NCBI GenBank assembly: GCA_947311335.1
Contig: CAMZKR010000018.1
Location: 1 to 20,853, forward strand
Origin: an uncultured bacterium
GTDB taxonomy: Bacteria > Patescibacteriota > Gracilibacteria > BD1-5 > UBA6164
Length of the DNA stretch: 20,853 bases
Direction of reading: 5' to 3'
Of the stretch, positions 9,792 to 18,834 are shown piece by piece. Position 1 is the stretch's first letter. Each line of letters begins with the position of its first letter. Under the pieces are notes generated by a model. That model had not been told where the DNA came from. It saw only the letters and a list, made by a program, of their open reading frames with translations, and searched no databases. The translations under genes and the position numbers were made by a program.

Positions 9792-9900
9792 ACTTTAAAT
9801 TAATTAAAAAATTATTTAAAATATTTTATTTGTAGTTTAAAATTTGTAAAGTTAAAAAAACAATATTTTATTCCTATTCCAAAACCACATTAGTTCTTTC

Positions 9901-9922
9901 CAAAACATAACAATATGTTTTG
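9901..9922. repeat. Perfect 9-bp inverted repeat in the ABC/frr divergent spacer
   Basis: CAAAACATA (9901-9909) and TATGTTTTG (9914-9922) are exact complements around a 4-nt loop. It lies in the 219-bp spacer between the divergent ABC ATPase and frr genes, about 30 bp upstream of the putative frr -35 box. The spacer is otherwise featureless except for somewhat higher C content at 9870-9935. A regulator-binding dyad or an mRNA hairpin are both possible. Confidence 0.4.
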
Positions 9923-9952
9923 TACTTACTATGTTTCAAAAAAACTAAAAAT

Positions 9953-9980
9953 TTGATTTTAAAATAATGTGTAATATAAT
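9953..9980 (+). promoter_or_regulatory. Putative promoter of frr
   Basis: TTGATT (9953-9958), a 16-nt spacer and consensus TATAAT (9975-9980), 30 bp before the frr ATG. Confidence 0.5.
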
Positions 9981-10010
9981 AGTTAATAATTACATTATTA
10001 ATCATAATTT

Positions 10011-10556
10011 ATGTTAACAAACGCAAATAATTGAATAAAAAAAGCATTAACACATCTTGAATTTGAGTTTTCAAAACTACAACTTGGAAGAGCTAATCCT
10101 GTATTAATAGAAGATATAATGATTGAAAGTTATGGTTCTATACAACCAATAAAAAATGTAGCATCTACATCTCTTATGGATTCTCAAACATTAAATATTA
10201 AACCTTGGGATAAGAGTATTATGCATACAATTGCAAAATCTATAACAGATTCTTGAATGTGACTGAATCCACAAACTATGGCTGATTCTATAATAATAAA
10301 AGTACCTCCTTTAACAGAAGAAAGAAGAATAGAAGTAGTTAAAATAGCAAAAAAATTATGAGAAGAAGCAAAAGTTTCTATTAGAAATGCAAGATGAGAA
10401 TCTCATAAAATAATATCTAAATCTAAAGAAGATAAAAAGGTAAGTGAAGATGAGGCTAAAAGATTTGAAGATGAACTTCAAAAAATAGTAGATGAATGAA
10501 ATAAAAAAGTAGATACATTGTGTAAAAAGAAAGAAGAAGATATAATGAAAATATAA
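10011..10556 (+). CDS. frr: Ribosome recycling factor
   Basis: 181 residues with TGA as Gly, against about 185 for the family. The family pattern is clear: an N-terminal helix with L-E-F-E-F-S-K-L-Q-L-G-R-A-N-P (usually RTGRASP), the beta domain with Y-G-S-I-Q-P-I-K-N-V-A and I-K-P-W-D-K-S, D-S-G-M-G-L-N-P-Q (two Gly by TGA), then PPLTEERR and a long charged C-terminal helix. RRF splits post-termination ribosomes together with EF-G. ATG 10011 follows a recognisable promoter. bL33 follows 117 bp downstream but has its own putative promoter. Confidence 0.96.
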
Positions 10557-10611
10557 TATAATAAATTTATTAAAGCCTAAAAAGATTGTGTTAATTAAAT
10601 ATTAAAAAAAC

Positions 10612-10639
10612 TTGCATATAATATCTTTTTTTATATAAT
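10612..10639 (+). promoter_or_regulatory. Putative promoter of rpmG
   Basis: TTGCAT (10612-10617), a 16-nt spacer and TATAAT (10634-10639), about 35 bp before the rpmG ATG. A second TATAAT overlaps the -35 (10617-10622) but has no good -35 of its own. Confidence 0.4.
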
Positions 10640-10673
10640 CACTCAGTAAAAATTTATATTTTATATTGAAATT

Positions 10674-10856
10674 ATGGCTAAAGGTAAAAGAACTTATGTT
10701 TGATTTTATTCAACCGAAACTGGCAATCTAGTACATGTTACTAATATACAAAAAAGAAATTTTGAAGCTGGAATAAAAGGACCAACTCTTAGAAAATATA
10801 ATAAAATAACAAGAAAACATGAAGTTTTAAAAATGAAAGAAATTAAAAAAGGTTAG
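10674..10856 (+). CDS. rpmG: 50S ribosomal protein bL33 (cysteine-free form)
   Basis: 60 residues, starting MAKGKRTYVGFYSTETGN and ending with LRKYNKITRKHEVLKMKE, the bL33 pattern (T-E-T-G-N, then K-Y-N, then R-K-H). One Gly is TGA. The paired cysteines of the zinc-binding form are absent (Tyr-Ser where C-x2-C forms carry the first Cys), so this is the C-minus form. It is slightly longer than the usual 50-55 residues because of the Lys-rich tail. A strong hairpin terminator follows 2 bp after its stop. Confidence 0.92.
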
Positions 10857-10858
10857 TT

Positions 10859-10907
10859 ATAAAAACAAAAAATAGATTTACTTTGTAAATCTATTTTTTG
10901 TTTTTAT
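10859..10907. terminator. Strong bidirectional intrinsic terminator (rpmG / U32 gene)
   Basis: A 22-bp perfect stem (arms 10859-10880 and 10886-10907) encloses the 5-nt loop CTTTG. The outer arms are A-rich/T-rich, so a T-run follows the stem core on both strands. It lies between convergent rpmG (stop 10856) and the U32-family gene (stop 10907-10909), touching the latter's stop codon. Confidence 0.85.
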
Positions 10908-12253
10908 TACTTATTTAACATATCTTTAAACCGATATTTATCTCAAAATAAATATGTTAAATCATAATGTGTTCTTTCTATACTAATACTTCTATCAAAT
11001 AATTCACTACTAACTTTTCAATTTTGCAATACATTTTCTATAAGTTTTATTTTTTTAGAATAATCTCTTCATCTAGTTGGAAATTTAACTGTATCTATAT
11101 TTTTAAACTTTGAGAAAAAAAGGTATGAATATAAATTTAAGTGATCTCATTTAGAATAAAAGCTTCATATTTCTAATGCTTTTATTTTTCATTGTCAAAG
11201 AGTTTTTAATTTAGTAAAATAATATTTTACTCATAATTTAATATTTCTTTCTAAATCTGTTTTAAATAAAATAAACTCTGAAGTATAAGTTTCAATATAT
11301 TTTAAATATTTTAATAAATTTATTATTTTTTGATTTCTTTCTGTTCAGATTCATTTTAATCAATCATAATATAAATCTGTTTTTTTCTTTAAAATTTTTA
11401 TCAAAGAAACTATTATTTTCTTTTCTTGGTCCAAATTTTCACTAAATCATAACTCAATTCATTCTATTAATTTATCAATCTTTTTAAATTCATTTTCATA
11501 AATATCATCAAATATTTTCATTTTCTCAAAATTATTCTTTTGTTTATCTAAAAGTATTTCTTTGAAGTTAGCATTAAATTTTTTCTTAATAACTAAATCA
11601 TTAACGACTACTGTGCATATATCTTTATCTCAATACTTATGTTCAGCAAAACATAATCCATTATTATATCTACAAAAATCTCATTCTCCAAATACTTCAA
11701 ATTTAGTTTCTGGAAATTCTAAAACTAATTCTTCTATTTCTTTAATAGTTATTTCTCTACTTAATATTATTTTATTTATATCATAATTTTCTAAAATAAA
11801 CTTTATAGACTGGCTATTATATAATGCTAAAATTGTAGATATGTTTATTTTTCCTTTATATCAAATATTCTTTAAATATTCCAATATTCATATATTTCAA
11901 CAAATAATTCAATCTATTCATAATTTTATTAATTCATCTAACATTTTTTTAATTAAAGGAAAAGTTTCATCTGAATAATACCAAGCATTTAAATTTCAAA
12001 ATATTTCTAATTTATGAGTATGTACTTCCTCTACTATCCTTTTTAAAGTTTCATAATCAGTAATTTGTTCATGTTCAGCAAATCTACCATTTGGACTAAC
12101 CTCAAATCAAAATCTTTTATACCAATAACTAGGATTATATCAAGTAAAAAATTCTGAGACTCAATTGTCAACCAAAGATTTTATATATTTTGAAACATCT
12201 TTAGCTTTTTTTCATTTATTAGAAAAACCTAATCATACTATTTTTTTAAACAT
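10907..12253 (-). CDS. Peptidase U32-family protein with long C-terminal extension
   Basis: 448 residues with TGA as Gly. The N-terminal half (about 1-240) shows the U32 layout: L-V-D-N-G-V-S-E-F-F-T-G-Y-N, S-P-N-G-R-F-A, N-L-N-A-W-Y-Y, a barrel strand G-I-D-G-I-I-C-G-N-I-G, then L-E-F-P-E-T-K-F-E-V-F-G-E-G-D-F-C-R-Y with later cysteines G-L-C and K-D-I-C. In known U32 proteins (RlhA, TrhP, UbiU/UbiV) such cysteines can bind a 4Fe-4S cluster used for RNA or quinone hydroxylation. Here at least three cysteines are in the expected area. The remaining about 200 residues are helical and not recognised. Substrate unknown; a tRNA/rRNA modification role is a family-based guess. It is in the same direction as bS21 upstream, but a terminator separates them. 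Confidence 0.75.
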
Positions 12254-12297
12254 TTTTTATTAATTAATATAATATATTCTCATTATATTTCTAAAAC

Positions 12298-12327
12298 AAA
12301 AAAATAAAAACTAATTTCTTAGCTTTT
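12298..12327 (-). terminator. Intrinsic terminator of rpsU
   Basis: On the minus strand a 9-bp stem (arms 12319-12327 and 12306-12314, one G-U pair) closes a GAAA tetraloop and is followed by a T-rich tract (12298-12304 complement). It lies 27 bp after the rpsU stop. Confidence 0.65.
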
Positions 12328-12353
12328 ATTCTTTTTTATATATATTATACTAA

Positions 12354-12554
12354 TTAAAAGTAAACTTTATTACTTAAATATCTATAATGAGCTCTAACTA
12401 TAGCCTTTTCTCTAACCTTTCTATATTTAGATTTTTTTATTGCATATCTTTCAGTCTTAAGTTTTGTTATTATTCTTGATTGAAAAAACAACTTTTTATA
12501 TCTTAAAACTAATTTTTCATTTGATTCTCATTTATTTTTAATAGCGTATATCAT
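12354..12554 (-). CDS. rpsU: 30S ribosomal protein bS21
   Basis: 66 residues with one TGA read as Gly. The family signature is visible: K-G-E-S-N-E-K-L-V-L-R-Y-K-K-L (bS21 usually has G-E-S-x-E-x-A-L-R-R-F-K), followed by T-E-R-Y-A-I-K-K-S-K-Y-R-K and a basic C-terminus. The start ATG at 12554 is preceded by a clear AGGAG Shine-Dalgarno about 9 nt upstream, one of the few strong ones in this window. bS21 helps mRNA recruitment on the 30S subunit. It is divergent from rbfA. Confidence 0.88.
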
Positions 12555-12601
12555 ATATTACTATCTCCTATAAAGATTTAAAAAATGTTAAATTTAACTT
12601 T

Positions 12602-12630
12602 AATATTTTATATATATTTTTTTTTGTCAA
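12602..12630 (-). promoter_or_regulatory. Putative promoter of rpsU
   Basis: A perfect TTGACA -35 on the minus strand (12625-12630) with a 17-nt spacer and a weaker AATATT -10 (12602-12607), about 48 bp before the rpsU ATG, in the 148-bp divergent spacer with rbfA. Confidence 0.5.
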
Positions 12631-12702
12631 ATTTAAAGTATTGGGTATATTTATTTAAATAAATTTTGAAAAAGTAACATTTATAATTATTAACTAATAA
12701 AA

Positions 12703-13044
12703 ATGAAAGAAGAAAGATTAAAAAAACTTGAATCAATAATAAAAAGAGTGATATCAAACTCAATACTAGAAAGATTAACCAACCTTGAAGAAGTTTTTTG
12801 AATTATTACTATAACTAGTTTAAAAATAAGTACTGATTTATCATATATTGATGTATTTGTTAGTTGTATAAAATGAGATAAAAGTTTAACAAAAAGTTTA
12901 GCATGAGAAGCTTATAAAATTCAAAAAGATATGATGAAAAAAATAAGTATAAGAAAAATCCCAAAAATTAGATTTAGATATGATGAAGGATGACAAATTT
13001 CATGAAAAATAATAAAAACTATAAATAATTTAGATATAAAATAA
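12703..13044 (+). CDS. rbfA: 30S ribosome-binding factor RbfA
   Basis: 113 residues with TGA as Gly. The KH-like fold pattern of RbfA is recognisable: I-I-T-I-T-S-L-K-I-S-T-D-L-S-Y-I-D-V-F-V-S, then K-I-S-I-R-K-I-P-K-I-R-F-R-Y-D-E-G. RbfA supports late 16S 5'-domain maturation. The FtsQ-like gene begins 2 bp after the stop, so the two are translated from one mRNA. Confidence 0.92.
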
Positions 13045-13046
13045 TT

Positions 13047-13979
13047 ATGATAATAAATTTCTTAAGAAAAAATAAAAAACCTAAAAAAAAGAGGAATAAA
13101 AAGATTTATATAGATAATATTCCAAAAAGAATATTTAAAAAAAGAAAGAAAAAACATATTTTAGGTCTAATAAGAAAAATAAATATAAATTTTAAAAGTA
13201 AAAATTTATATTTTTATTATTTAATTGCTTTTATTATATTTATATCATTAATTACTTTTGTTATTTTATGACCTTTTTTTAGAATAACAAAAATAAATAT
13301 ATATAGGAATGATAGTATTACAAATATAAATATAGCCTATAGAGCAACAGAAAATATAAGATGAAAAAGTATATTATTTATAAATAAAAAAGAAATTTCA
13401 AATTTAATTAAAAACTATCAATGAAATATTAAAAATATAAAAATAAGCTTAGATTTACCAAACACCTTAAATATAAATATTTGATCTTTTAAAGAAGTTT
13501 TTAATACAAAAAATAATTCTAAAAATTATATTGTTGTACAAAATTGAACATTTATTCCTCTTAAAAAAAATAAAAATTTAATAAATGTTAATATAATTGT
13601 AAAAAATAAAACAAATATAATACCTGATTATAAAAAAGTTATAAAACAAAGAATAGTATTAAAAATAGAAGAACTATATAAAAGACTAAAAGATAATTTA
13701 ATTACAATAAAAATAAAAAATGTTTATCTATATTTAATTGAAAAAAATCTTGTAATAGAATTAAATAATTGAAACAAACTAATTTTTAGTTTAGTATGAA
13801 ATATTAAGTCTCAAGTAGAAAACCTAATGATATTAAATAAAGAACACTTTAATATAAATAAAAGAAAACTTGTATATATAGATTTAAGAATAAAAAATAA
13901 AATATTCTTCTGTGGTTTAGAAGAAGAATATCAGTGTAGAAAAAACTTTAAAAGAATATATCCTTATAATTCACAATAA
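13047..13979 (+). CDS. ftsQ: FtsQ-like cell-division protein (POTRA domain, single-pass membrane)
   Basis: 310 residues with TGA as Gly. A very basic cytoplasmic N-terminus (about 1-53) is followed by one transmembrane helix (about 55-77, ending L-G-P-F-F). A POTRA-like unit follows: F-R-I-T-K-I-N-I-Y-R-N-D, then T-E-N-I-R-G-K-S-I-L-F-I-N and I-K-I-S-L-D-L-P-N-T-L-N-I-N-I. That order (strand, 'G.s.f.i' turn, then '.R..P.tl.i.i' strand) is the FtsQ/DivIB pattern. The distal part ends K-L-V-Y-I-D-L-R-I-K-N-K, which fits the FtsQ beta-domain end. Expected role: membrane divisome bridging of FtsB/FtsL. Two cysteines near the C-terminus are unexplained. It is coupled to rbfA rather than to murC/ftsA/ftsZ as in most bacteria. 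Confidence 0.72.
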
Positions 13980-13984
13980 AATTT

Positions 13985-14527
13985 TTAATTTAAAAGATCT
14001 TTTGATGATAATAATTTTTCTATTCAAACAATAAGTCATCCATTTTTTGAATCTTTAAAATAAAGTTTGTCAACTAAATTTATAATAATCATAAAAAGTC
14101 CTCTTCACCTTATAGAGTTATATCAATTAAATCATCTACTTATTTTTTCATTACTTATTTGTTCCATTTCATATGCTGTTTTTGTTTTCTTTCATGTTCA
14201 AGAATCTTCAACTTCTATATTTATATATACTCAATTATTTTTCTCTTTTATTATTATTTTTAATTTATTTATATCTCAAATTCTACTTCCATATTCTATT
14301 GCATTATTATTTAACTCATCTACTACTAATATTATTCTATTCCTAATTTTTCATTCTAATTTTATTACTTCAGAAATCACAAATACAATATCTCTTAAAG
14401 TTTTTGTATTAGCAAAATCAGATACATAAGAAAGTATAATCTCAAAATTATTATTCTTTACTAGTCATTTTATGTAAGTAGTTTTATCTTTAATATCAAT
14501 AAAATCAGATAATTTTATTTCTTTCAT
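13985..14527 (-). CDS. RsbW-like anti-sigma factor / HATPase_c protein
   Basis: 180 residues with TGA as Gly. It holds one GHKL ATP-binding domain: N-box V-V-D-E-L-N-N-N-A-I-E-Y-G-S, G1 box V-E-D-S-G-T-G-K, G2 box R-G-R-G-L-F-M-I-I-I, and a closing strand G-G-L-I-V-G. The shape (small, N-terminal helical region, no dimerisation/phosphoacceptor domain) matches RsbW/SpoIIAB-type Ser/Thr kinases that bind sigma or anti-anti-sigma factors. No sigma factor or STAS-domain partner is encoded next to it. HU is directly upstream on the same strand, with a strong terminator between them. Target unknown. Confidence 0.82.
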
Positions 14528-14574
14528 AAAAATAATAATATATATATTCAAAATTATTATAACATTAATTATTT

Positions 14575-14622
14575 TAAAAATCAAAAAAAATACCTTTTAA
14601 AAGGTATTTTTTTTGATTTTTA
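14575..14622. terminator. Strong intrinsic terminator downstream of the HU gene
   Basis: A 24-bp perfect palindrome (14575-14598 with 14599-14622), centred on ACCTTTTAAAAGGT, with an A-tract on one arm and a T-tract on the other. It begins 8 bp after the HU stop and separates HU from the HATPase gene. Confidence 0.85.
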
Positions 14623-14629
14623 TTAAAAC

Positions 14630-14902
14630 TTATCTAATAGCTTCTTTAAAAGTTTTTCAAGCTCTAAACACAGGTGATTTCATTGCAGGAATTTTTATTG
14701 ATTCCCCAGTTCTAGGATTAACACCATTTCTAGCCGCTCTATTAGCAACTTTAAAAGCACCAAAACCAGTTATGTTAACTTCTCCACCTCATTGTAATTC
14801 AGAAGTAACAACTCAAATTTGAGCAGCTAAAACCTTTGCTACAGCGTCTTGACTAAGTCCAGCAGAAGCAGCAACTGCTTTTATAAAATCTTGTTTTTTC
14901 AT
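14630..14902 (-). CDS. hup: HU-family DNA-binding protein
   Basis: 90 residues, the canonical HU length, with TGA as Gly. The family features are intact: MKKQDFIKAVAASAGLSQ at the N-terminus, G-E-V-N-I-T-G-F-G-A-F-K, then the DNA-binding arm R-A-A-R-N-G-V-N-P-R-T-G and F-K-E-A-I at the end. It bends and compacts DNA in the nucleoid. Base composition is clearly less AT-rich than neighbouring genes, as often seen for highly expressed genes. An AGGA ribosome-binding site lies about 6 nt before the ATG at 14902. Confidence 0.96.
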
Positions 14903-14936
14903 AAGATCCTATTTAATTAATAAATAAAACATTATT

Positions 14937-14964
14937 AATATAGTATAATAATAAAAAATTTCAA
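14937..14964 (-). promoter_or_regulatory. Putative promoter of the HU gene
   Basis: On the minus strand TTGAAA (14959-14964), a 16-nt spacer and TATATT (14937-14942), about 35 bp before the ATG. It makes HU independent of the pilus genes upstream. Confidence 0.45.
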
Positions 14965-15036
14965 GTTTTTTTTGCTAAATAAAAGGAAAAACAACTAAAA
15001 TGCATTGACTTAAATTTAATACATTGTGTAATGTGG

Positions 15037-15858
15037 TTAGTTGCTATATATTGAATACTTTAAGATATTTAGATATTCTGTGTTATCTAACATTGTTTTT
15101 AAGTTTTGTTTATACTTTCCAATTACTGCTGAAGATATAATCTCAGCTCTAGGTTTAGTAAAAAATTCTCCTCCTACTGTTGCTATTAAATTATATTCTA
15201 TATTATTCAAAGAGTCTGAATTAAAAAGTATTAAATAACTATTTGTATTATGTGAATCTGATAAAAAACTGTCAACTAATATATTTGAAAAATGAAAAGA
15301 TCAAGATAATGCTGTTTTGTAATTTCATAATGTTGATGAATTTATTATTCAAACCCCAGATAATCATCAATTATCTGAAACTATATTCCAAGCTAATTTA
15401 TTAACAAAAGAAGAAGAATTTAATTTTATTTTATTAACTTTTTTTTCTCATATATCATCAAGATAAAAAAGGGGGATGATATCATAACTTAATGGAGATA
15501 TACTACCAGAATAAGAATTTACTTTTGAATCCATATCATAAGATAAAATTGAATCTTTTGATTTAGAAAATAATGTTATATCTAAAGGATTACTAGATAA
15601 TATAATTGATCTATTATTAATATTATTTTCTATTTTATCATAATATCAATATCATTCTTCTTTTATTTTTAATAAAGAAAGTTCTAATGCTCATTCAGCT
15701 GCAGAAAATGCCTTAATATAATTAAACATTCATTTTGTATCGTTTAATTCTGATAAAACCAAATTAAAAGTTCAACTAGTTAATACAATTAAAAATCATA
15801 TTATCATAATTGATATTATAATCGAATATCATCACTTATTTGTATTATTAAAAATCAT
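15037..15858 (-). CDS. PilX-like minor pilus-assembly protein
   Basis: 273 residues with TGA as Gly. The N-terminus reads MIFNNTNKGGYSIIISIMII, then a hydrophobic helix to about residue 35, then A-F-S-A-A-E-G-A-L-E-L-S-L. That 'xxAEGALE' stretch after a single membrane helix is typical of PilX/GspK-like N-termini (they usually read A-x-S-A-A-E-A-G). A class III prepilin-type G/Y cleavage site is possible after Gly-Gly. The remaining 220 residues are Ser/Asn-rich and beta-like, with no motif I recognise. It is the last gene of the pilus run, 16 bp after the third prepilin gene. Likely a minor pilin at the pilus tip or initiation complex. Confidence 0.68.
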
Positions 15859-15874
15859 ATTAAACTATTATATA

Positions 15875-16489
15875 TTATTTTGTTTTTATTAACCTCTCGC
15901 TTAATGTTGTTTGAAATTTTATTATATTATTTTTTATCATATTACTTTTCACTCATTTAGATACTGCTGGTCTTAATTCCATATTTATTGTGATTTTTGG
16001 TAAATAATCTTTTGAATAATAAAATGCTAATTTATTAATAGAAACAAAACTATTCGTTAATGAGTATGTTTCAAGTCAATCATTTTTAACTATAACACAA
16101 TGTTTACCAATAGGTTTACATTCTAATTCTGGATTAGATATTCTAATAAAAGAACCTGATACTTCTTGTGCTAAATAATACTTATTTAATCACGTACAAA
16201 GTTTAGTTCAAACCTTAAATTTTGATGATGATGGGATTATATCATTACAAGTTTCTGTTAAACTTAAAGATACTCAATTGACTTTACTTTGTCTAATATC
16301 TTCTGCTATAGTTTCAATAACACTTTTTATATTTCATTGCATTTTTCTATTTATTTCTATTTTTCAAGATAAATCAGAACTATGAATAAATATACTAATA
16401 ACTGAAATCATAACAATAGAAAAAATAGTAATTGAAACTATTATTTCTATTAAAGTAAATCAAATATTCTTTTTATAAAATCTTTTCAT
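15875..16489 (-). CDS. Type IV prepilin-like protein (class III signal)
   Basis: 204 residues with TGA as Gly. A short basic leader (MKRFYKKNIG) precedes FTLIEIIVSITIFSIVMISV, a canonical class III prepilin segment: Gly at -1, Phe at +1 and Glu at +5. The rest is a globular minor-pilin-like head with four cysteines (E-T-C-N, K-L-C-T, E-C-K-P, K-H-C-V) that could form two disulfides. This fits the nearby secreted dithiol protein, though the link is speculative. It resembles PilW/GspJ-type minor pilins in position and size. The gene lies 16 bp behind the previous prepilin gene. Confidence 0.85.
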
Positions 16490-16505
16490 TTTAATCTTTT
16501 AGAGT

Positions 16506-17126
16506 TTAAAGTCTTCTCCAATCAGTTACTATTGAATTAATTTCAATTTCATGATAACCTCTATTATACCATATTACTTTTGATATAATCTTATATGCAT
16601 TTTCTATAATATTTTCTACTCATCATGACATATATTTTAACTCATCTAACTTTAAATACCTATAAAAATAGGTCTTTGTATTTCATGTAATACAAGAATA
16701 AGTATACCTATCTTTTGAGTCAAGACATAATTTATAATCTTGCATTTTTCATGTTAATTCAGTTTTTCATTCTCAAAAATTTGTAATCTCTTCAACTTTA
16801 ATAGGAAAATTAGCTAATGCAGAAAAATCATTTTCTAACTTATAATACGTTCATGTTTTAAATATATTATTAAAGTTATTTGTTCATGGATTTACTTGAT
16901 TCCATTTTAGTACTTTTTTATAATTTGAGTCTCTTATATTTCTAAATAATTCAATATTTTCTCTAGCTAAATTAGATGCAATAATCTCATTTCTATTATA
17001 ATCATTTAATTTTATATATGATGCTATAATCATAAAAATAGAAACTAGTCCTATTGAAAATATTAATACTCAAACCATCACCTCAATTATTGAAAATCAA
17101 AAAGTTCTTTTTTTATCTTTTAGCAT
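16506..17126 (-). CDS. PilV-like type IV prepilin
   Basis: 206 residues with TGA as Gly. Leader MLKDKKRTFG then FSIIEVMVGVLIFSIGLVSI: Gly at -1, Phe at +1, Glu at +5. Downstream, A-S-N-L-A-R-E-N-I-E-L-F-R-N-I-R-D-S-N matches the pattern of PilV/GspI-type minor pilins (A-x-x-L-A-x-E-x-x-E). Two cysteines (L-C-L-D, S-C-I-T) lie about 13 residues apart and could form a disulfide. It sits second of three prepilin-like genes, with 6 bp from the preceding one (stop 17133). Confidence 0.85.
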
Positions 17127-17132
17127 ATTAAA

Positions 17133-17708
17133 TTAATTGTAATCTATAATGTTACTTTTAGTATAATAATTAATAATCTTTTGTAAACTTTGTGAACTAG
17201 AGTTTTTAAAAGATACTTCTATATTTATTAAACTTCAAGTAAAAATATTTTTATTTCAAAGTGAATCCCAATAAATATATTTACCTTCTCAAGTAATAGA
17301 ATCAAAATAAAATAAATATTTAGATTTTCAATTTATTTTATTAATTGTAACTCCGTATGGTAAAGATTTTGATTTAATTAACTTAATATCAGAAGTTTCA
17401 TTTACTTTTATTTGTGATCAAGTAAAAAAATGAGGATATGAATAATATTTTATATATTCATTATTTAAATCTTCTGAATTTAAATAAAGTCATATTGATA
17501 AATTTCAACTTAAAGAATTCACTCAATTAATAGACATATTTCTAGCCTCAATTATATTTTGTGAAATTTCTTTAGTTCATTGTTTAAGTAAAAGTTTGTT
17601 TTGATAATGGCTATATGGAATATAAACTGTTCAAACGATTATAAATAATATAGTTATACTAACAAACAACTCTATTAATGTAAAGGCTTTTATATTTTTT
17701 AAATTCAT
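17133..17708 (-). CDS. Type IV prepilin-like protein with Ala at the -1 cleavage position
   Basis: 191 residues with TGA as Gly. MNLKNIKA precedes FTLIELFVSITILFIIVGTV. The usual Gly at -1 is Ala (codon GCC), although Phe +1 and Glu +5 are kept. Prepilin peptidases usually need Gly but tolerate Ala in some pilins. The head domain includes I-I-E-A-R-N-M-S-I-N-G, a GspH/FimT-like feature. It starts 11 bp after pilC, so it is translated from the same message. Confidence 0.82.
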
Positions 17709-17719
17709 AATTATTTTAA

Positions 17720-18832
17720 TTAACCAACTGTTTCTGTGATTTTAACTATAGCTGCAAATATAGCAAAAGCAAACCAACATACAAATATTCAAGCTATAAA
17801 TATAGCTATAGGTTCAATCCATTTTGTTAAATTTGATAAAGAATAATCAACTTCTTTCGTATATTGATTAGATATTTTATATGATACTTTTTCTATAGTT
17901 GCTGTTTTTTCTCAAACAGCCAGCATTTGTAAAAAATCTGCTGGAAAATATAAACCTTCTTCATCTGATTCTTTTAAAGATTCAACTATCTTTTTTCAAG
18001 AAGAAACTTTCATTATTGTAGTATCTAATAAACTTTCATATATCAAATTATTAACTGATTTTCAAGTTAATTTTAATGTTTTTATAACTCAAACTCCTGA
18101 TCAAATTAAACTTCATATATTTGATGCAATAGAAGATAATATATAGTTCTTATATACTGTTCATACTAAAGGTATTTCTAAAACCATATAATCTATATTT
18201 GCTCTCCCCTTTTGTGTACTTCTGTAACCTATAAAAAGAACAAATAGTGATAAAAACATTAAAAGTATAATTATCCAATCATTTGAAATAAAATTAGATG
18301 TAAACATCAATGCTTTCGTTGCTCAAGGAAGTTCTGTATCTGAGTTTTCAAAAAGCGGTTCAATAGCAGGTACCACATATATTAAAACAATAAATACAGA
18401 TAAAAATAAAAATAAAAATATTATAAATGGGTATGTTAATGCATTTTTTATCTTTGATTGCAGTTCGTGTTTTTTTCTTAAATCTTCACTGAGTTTAGAC
18501 ATAGACTCTGACATTCTTCATATAGTTTCTCAAGCTTCTATAATAGAAATCTCTGAAGAAGAAAAAATCATTGGTAACTTTTTCATTGATTTACTAAAAG
18601 AATCTCAACTATATATATATGTTTGTAATTCCTTTATTTTTTCTCTAAAAAATTCATTCTTTATTTTACTATTAACTGATTCCAATGTTTCATAAACTCA
18701 AACTCCTCAATTTAACATTATAGATAAAAATTCATAAAAATTATATTTATCAACTAATGATACTTTTTTTAATAAATACATTTTTTTTGAAGTTATTTTT
18801 TTATCATTTTTAATACTTTTGTTCTCTAACAT
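17720..18832 (-). CDS. pilC: Type IV pilus inner-membrane platform protein PilC (GspF family)
   Basis: 370 residues with TGA as Gly. Two repeats of the T2SF cytoplasmic/membrane domain can be seen. The first has F-Y-E-F-L-S-I-M-L-N-G-G-V-G-V-Y-E-T-L-E-S-V and I-S-I-I-E-A-G-E-T-I-G, the second I-A-S-N-I-G-S-L-I-G-S-G-V-G-V-I-K-T-L and P-A-D-F-L-Q-M-L-A-V-G-E-K-T-A. Three membrane segments: about 135-160, 190-212, and near the C-terminus with WIEPIAIFIAGI. The E-x-G-E/G-E-K pairs are the family signature. PilC/GspF connects the assembly ATPase to the growing pilus. Somewhat shorter than the usual 400 residues at the N-terminus. Its start is 2 bp after the PilO-like stop. Confidence 0.95.
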
Positions 18833-18834
18833 AT

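Noticed and set aside
14067..14429. Plus-strand hydrophobic open frame
   Set aside because: It is antisense to the HATPase gene, whose N, G1 and G2 boxes are all in place on the minus strand.
15005..15034. TTGACT with a TAATGT box and a small ACATT/AATGT hairpin after the PilX-like gene
   Set aside because: On the plus strand nothing coding follows, and on the minus strand there is no T-run after the 5-bp stem. I cannot call it promoter or terminator.
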